DNA of 64,000 nucleotides, from positions 55,020,407 to 55,084,406 of the forward strand of contig CM065693.1 in NCBI GenBank assembly GCA_017654935.2, given 5' to 3'. Origin of the DNA: Phymorhynchus buccinoides. Taxonomy: Eukaryota; Mollusca; Gastropoda; Neogastropoda; Raphitomidae. Under the pieces are notes generated by a model that worked only from the letters and a program-made list of their open reading frames with translations, searched no databases and was not told the DNA's origin. Positions 59,585 to 64,000 of the stretch are shown in pieces. Numbering within the stretch: position 1 is the first letter of the stretch; each line of letters opens with the position of its first letter. A program made the position numbers and the translations under genes.

Positions 59585-60031
59585 ATATCGTCGCTGTCCA
59601 ACGCTAACCGTGTGTCTGCAAAATTTGACAAAAAAAATAGATTTGTCACTGAAACCCCTTCTAATGACCTCACACAGGTCTTCTATAAATATCTTGTGTC
59701 TGCGACCAATGGAAATGTTCAAATTTGTCACGTGATCTACTGGAAATCCTAGTCTTGACACGCTAACCGTGTAGCTGCCGGTACAGAGATTGCAGTTGTC
59801 GATCTCCCATTCTTTGCAACTCCGGAGCGAAGCTTGTAACTGAATTATCACGAAAACATTAGGTGTTACTGTTAGGCAACTTTTATTGTGTCACATGTTT
59901 ACTTATCGGTAAAGAGTCAAGCGTATATCAAATGGGGAATGACATTGTAGCAGATGACAACATGGTTTTTGATGCTCCTGTAAAATCAGTGATTGTGTAG
60001 GTGCACGGCTAGCGTCGGACAGCAACGATAT
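59585..60031. mobile_element. family H TIR element
   Basis: ATATCGTCGCTGTCCAACGC and GCGTCGGACAGCAACGATAT are inverted ends; CGCTAACCGTGT recurs inside at 59761. Confidence 0.83.
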
Positions 60032-60324
60032 GATTTAGCAGAAGCTAAAAAACCAAAAAACCAGATCAATTTCTATTGTTTATTTGCATATGTACGATTA
60101 CTGTTGTCACTTGTGCATTAACACCATGTATTTTTCAACGTTCTTGGTTGTCTGTTGTATTTCAACCGACAAGAGGGGGGGGGGGGGTGTAACTATTTTT
60201 TAAAGTGCACATGTTTTGCCTTAACGGGAAAAAATCACTGACATGAGCTCTGAAAGTAGACAAACACATGGCAGGGTGCTTGGCAGTGAATGTCTTTGCA
60301 TTTGGTGGGAGTGATGTACTGTGC

Positions 60325-60480
60325 AAATAATAATAATAATAATAATAATAGTGATAGTGAATCATTTATATAGCGCATTCCTCCACCAATGTGGAGCTCT
60401 ATGCGCTTAACAACAACAAAAATTAAAAGCAACAAATTCAACAACAAAACGAAATAATCGCTCACGCACATGCAAATAGG
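60325..60480 (-). repeat. (AAT)n with LINE-like 3' tail, reverse
   Basis: AAT repeats followed by TCATTTATATAGCGCATTCC and GAGCTCTATGCGCTT, the usual look of a GCGC..TATATAAAT tail. Confidence 0.65.
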
Positions 60481-60824
60481 CATACACATACACACCCCAC
60501 CCACACATACACACTCACGTTACCATCACCACCACTCACCCCACCCAAAAAACACAATACAAAATACAATCAGTTGAACAAAGCATCAACACACACACAC
60601 ACTCTCTCTCTCTCTCTCGCAACAAAGCTGACGTACACATTGCAGTCAACACACAGTGAAACTAATATGGGGGGAGGGGAGTGTGTGTGTGAGAATAGAG
60701 TCCAGAAGTAATGTGGCCTAAAGGTGGTGATGTAGCTTGAACAGGTGAATACATTCACCCATGGTACTAAAAGTAAAAACTATACCCCTTGACTGCTAAA
60801 GAACCCAACAATGTATAAATCATG

Positions 60825-61080
60825 CAGGCATCAGAATAGTCTGACGTCCAATCCTCTGAAAACTGCGATAAAAGAGCCATCAAGGCCTCAGACTGAAGAG
60901 GGACAACACTGAAACGAGTTCCCAACACCACCAAAAAGGCTTCATATAGTGAGAAGTCACTTGAAAATGCTATTTTAATTTAACAGAAAAGATAACACTC
61001 AATAAAAAGTCAAAACCTCTGACAAGACGAAGCCAATCCTATCAGAAATTCTGAATCCTCTGACAATTCTGACGCCTGAA
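60825..61080 (-). repeat. copy of the composite repeat at 15430-16770
   Basis: CAATAAAAAGTCAAAACCTC, GGGACAACACTGAAACGAG and AATCCTCTGAAAACTGCGAT match pieces of that repeat, partly inverted. Confidence 0.7.
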
Positions 61081-61254
61081 ATCATGACATGAAGACAACT
61101 GATAGAGCCAATCTGGCAAAATGGTCTGGGGACATAACTCTCTTGACTGTGCAAAAACCAGCATTCCTCTTCATCTGATGACATCATGAGTGATGTCATC
61201 AAGTCATTGCGTGATACGTTATTATGGCAGTCATGGGGTTAAAAGTCACACACC

Positions 61255-61340
61255 AAAATATTTCAAAAAGCAATATGCCAATAAACAAAATATTTCAAAA
61301 AGCAATATGGCAATAAACAAAATATTTCAAAAAGCTCAAG
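61255..61340 (+). repeat. short tandem repeat, three copies
   Basis: AAAATATTTCAAAAAGC followed by AATATGCCAATAAAC, unit about 34 bases. Confidence 0.85.
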
Positions 61341-61673
61341 GACTGAACATGATTGCCAAACCTGTCTTAAGCTGGATAGGGATTTCACAGTCTCTTTTTA
61401 AAACGTTTTAGATGAAAAATGTACTATAAAGAATTATATACAAATAGTTTGGTGTTCACGTATCAATTCCAATTCCATGTGACGCTGGTTGTCAATTATT
61501 TTAACCATATATTATTATAGAAGCTGTTATTGTTTTGGACGTTGTTTTTGTTTGTCTGGCACAATTAACATGCGGCCAGTTTATCTTGTTTCAACTTGGC
61601 AGTTCCGTTCCAGAGAGAGAAAACAAACATTGTTAATCGGGCCAGTTCATTTATGTCAAGTTTTGTGTATTGT

Positions 61674-62339
61674 ACTGTGTTTTACGGACTATAAGGCGCA
61701 CCCGATTGTAGAGCACCCCCCAAATGTTTTCATTTATTTTGTTACTAATACTATAGTTTCTTACTATTTTATTAGTCATACAGTGGAACCTCCCTTATAA
61801 GACCTTCAAAAATCATCCAAAATTATGTCTTATAAGGGAGGGGTCTTATAAGGAACTAATTTTAATACAAAGGGCAATGTCTCAGAGGTCTTATGTGGGA
61901 GGGAGTATTATAATGGGAGGTCTTATAAGATAGGCATGGGTGCAACTCCCCCAAATGAAAAAACCCTAAAAGGCAGGGTATAGGGGCAGAGCCCCGTCAG
62001 ATGATTGAGGGTGGGGGGGGAGGTGCAACTTAAGAGAGAGAGATAACGATAGACAGACAGTTAAAATGATAGACAGACAGTCAGAGTCTGATAAGCCTTG
62101 TAAAATCATTACATTGCCTTTGTAAACTTCCAAGATAGAACAACCAAGTTCAAATCGCTTGTGGTCACACTTTCTTTTTTTTCTTCTGATGAATTAAAGA
62201 AAACAAGTTCAGTTTCTGGTAAAATTAAAAATATTGAAATCAGTGTAAAACTGAAAGAGGACAGGTTCCACTGTATTATAGGGCGGTGGGGTCTCAGTCT
62301 AGGAAAACAAGTATCGCCTTATAGTCCGTACAATACAGT
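61674..62339. mobile_element. family E element carrying a nested family F copy
   Basis: TACTGTGTTTTACGGACTAT begins it; GCCTTATAGTCCGTACAATAC ends it. A family F copy starts at 61781 (CAGTGGAACCTCCCTTATAA) and seems broken near 61930; the final piece GACAGGTTCCACTG at 62261 may be its other end, with unrelated DNA between. Confidence 0.72.
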
Positions 62340-63756
62340 AATTGTATTGTACATAGTGAATGTCGGTGAAACACTTTGGTGCAGACTTACTACTGTAATG
62401 TATTGGTGTGGATTTCTTCGTTTTCTTTCAAGCGGAGTGGATTGAATTGATTGACACCGTTTTCTGCGGTGATGTTGGACGTTTTGATTCCATGTGGGTT
62501 TGTAGGTCTGTTGCGTTATTTTCTCTCTGATGGTTCGTTTGTTTGTTCGTTAATTCATTCATACCATGTCTACGTAACCTGTCCTTTTTTTATGTACAGC
62601 AAAAACAATGGAACAAATAACAAACCGATGGGTTGTGTTGGTTTTCTTTGGAGAGTTTCGTGAAAGAGAGATGGGGAGTGTGTGTATGTGCCTGTGACTG
62701 CGTGCATGTTAGTATGCATATGTATTGTGCATGTGTTGTGTGTGTGTGTGCATGTGTTGTGTGTGTATGCATGTGTTGTATGCACACGTTCTTAGTACCA
62801 GCCAACATGTGCAAACTTTCTTTTTTTAAATGGAGAGAGATTATCCTATGTCACACAACGGACTTTAAAATTGTTTAAAATCATTCTGTCTAAAAATTTT
62901 TTTATTGTCTCCATTAAGAATATTTGTCTTGTTAACCTGCAGCGAAGCCAACGCTGGTTAATGTTTTCAAGGCCGTTTGTATCTATGTTACCACAACAGC
63001 ATTTGAACACCCTTAAAACGTGCATGCCGGCAGGTAGTTTGGATATATCGGCCAAGTTCGAAGATGAAGATCACTGGTCAAGGTCACGGGAGCCAAAAAC
63101 GCTGCCGGGTGATCTAGCGTTTTCATGCTCTAGTTTGTAATTTTCAGGCTTCAACCAGTGACCATTTTAGCCAATTTTTCAGGAATGTTTTCAGTGGTGT
63201 TAATGTATCACCCAGTGAACAGTCAAATAACAGGTTTTCAAATGATTGAGATTCAAATACAGGAATGTTTTATAATTAACCACGTTAAATAACAAAGTGT
63301 AGTATAGATAGGCACACACACACACACACACATCACTCATAACACACAATTTGTGTTCCAGATATTTTTTATTTTTTTCGTGACTGCAACCTTTCACAAC
63401 AAAAATGATAGTACGGTATAAACAATTTCTCCGCATTCTTCTTCCTATTGCCTTTCTTTTGACGTTCATCAGAAAAGCTCCACAACACGATTCATATTAA
63501 CACTGCCTTACACTTACAGTTACACATTGATTCAACAATAGTTTGTACAAGGAAGACCAACCAACAGACAAAAATGTAAAAGTTAAATGCCCCCCAAAAC
63601 TTAAAAGGCGCCAAAATTCTTCCTGGCTAAATATCAAAAGGTACTAACAGACTTCTCCATTTCTTTTCTGAAAGTACTTTTTGGTATTTTAAAAGGAAGA
63701 ACGACAGTGGCTTTTTGCCTTTAACCTTCAACATTCTCCCACACCTGTCGTTGCTT
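62340..63756. other. downstream DNA, no recognisable gene
   Basis: It holds a GT tract at 62675-62785 and short CA repeats at 63314. Open frames are short and carry no motif. Confidence 0.4.
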
Positions 63757-64000
63757 ACTACTTCTTCTGCATTCCGAGGCCATAATGTGTAAGGTACTGT
63801 ACGTATGCATCTGTTTTTCAGTTTTCACTGGTCTCCCTGCGGCATTCACTGATTCATCCGACACATTCCGATTTTGGAGGAGTTCAAAGGAGAAACTTGA
63901 TCGGAAGATTTTTTTTTAAAGGCAGGAGAATGGGCCAATAAGTCAGAAAGACAGTACAGGACAGAAAGCAAAGGAAAAAGACGGAGTCAAAGAGAGTGAC
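63757..64000 (-). mobile_element. family B2 element, cut by window end
   Basis: CTTCTTCTGCATTCCGAGGC, CGACACATTCCGATTTTGGA and GGCAGGAGAATGGGCCAATA; the head lies outside. Confidence 0.83.

Overview
This window is intron-rich animal DNA carrying one recognisable protein-coding gene on the + strand: an orthologue of the C2-WW-HECT ubiquitin ligase NEDD4. I joined 23 exons (5634 to 53223) by eye. Every junction uses AG/GT and the phases agree throughout, giving 793 codons plus a stop. The first C2 exon(s) and the start codon lie upstream of the window. The protein keeps most of the C2 domain, four WW domains and a full HECT domain. The catalytic Cys is 33 residues from the end, with the family's C-terminal tail.

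The very large introns, abundant MITEs, tRNA-headed SINEs, truncated LINEs and long micro- and minisatellites suggest a mollusc or similar lophotrochozoan, possibly a marine gastropod. That is inference; no species marker was seen.

Layout: 1-5633 is upstream intron with nested TIR elements and a LINE 3' end inserted just before exon 1. 5634-17369 holds the C2 exons, with a 2 kb 34-bp minisatellite, a tRNA-SINE next to exon 4 and a CT-rich tract. 17924-31853 holds the WW exons and linker. 33145-53223 holds the HECT exons, with a 2.4 kb pyrimidine minisatellite before exon 16, a 60-bp array, and LINE ends in introns 19 and 20. 53224-64000 is 3' UTR and downstream DNA with MITEs, an 86-bp array, a foldback element with telomere-like motifs and more repeats.

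The most unusual signal is that at least seven exons (4, 6, 8, 9/10, 15, 18, 20) have partial copies of themselves in the neighbouring intron, mostly as tandem arrays. Most units join one exon edge, its splice site and the adjacent microsatellite. Exon 18 has ten incomplete upstream copies. A second oddity is a (CT)n tract at about 12372-12790 holding short fragments collinear with the preceding ~550 bases. Both could be real minisatellite biology or assembly error, and long reads would decide.

Repeat family names (B, C, D and so on) are labels for this window only. All reading was by eye, without alignment or database search, and repeat boundaries are approximate unless duplications or terminal repeats are described.
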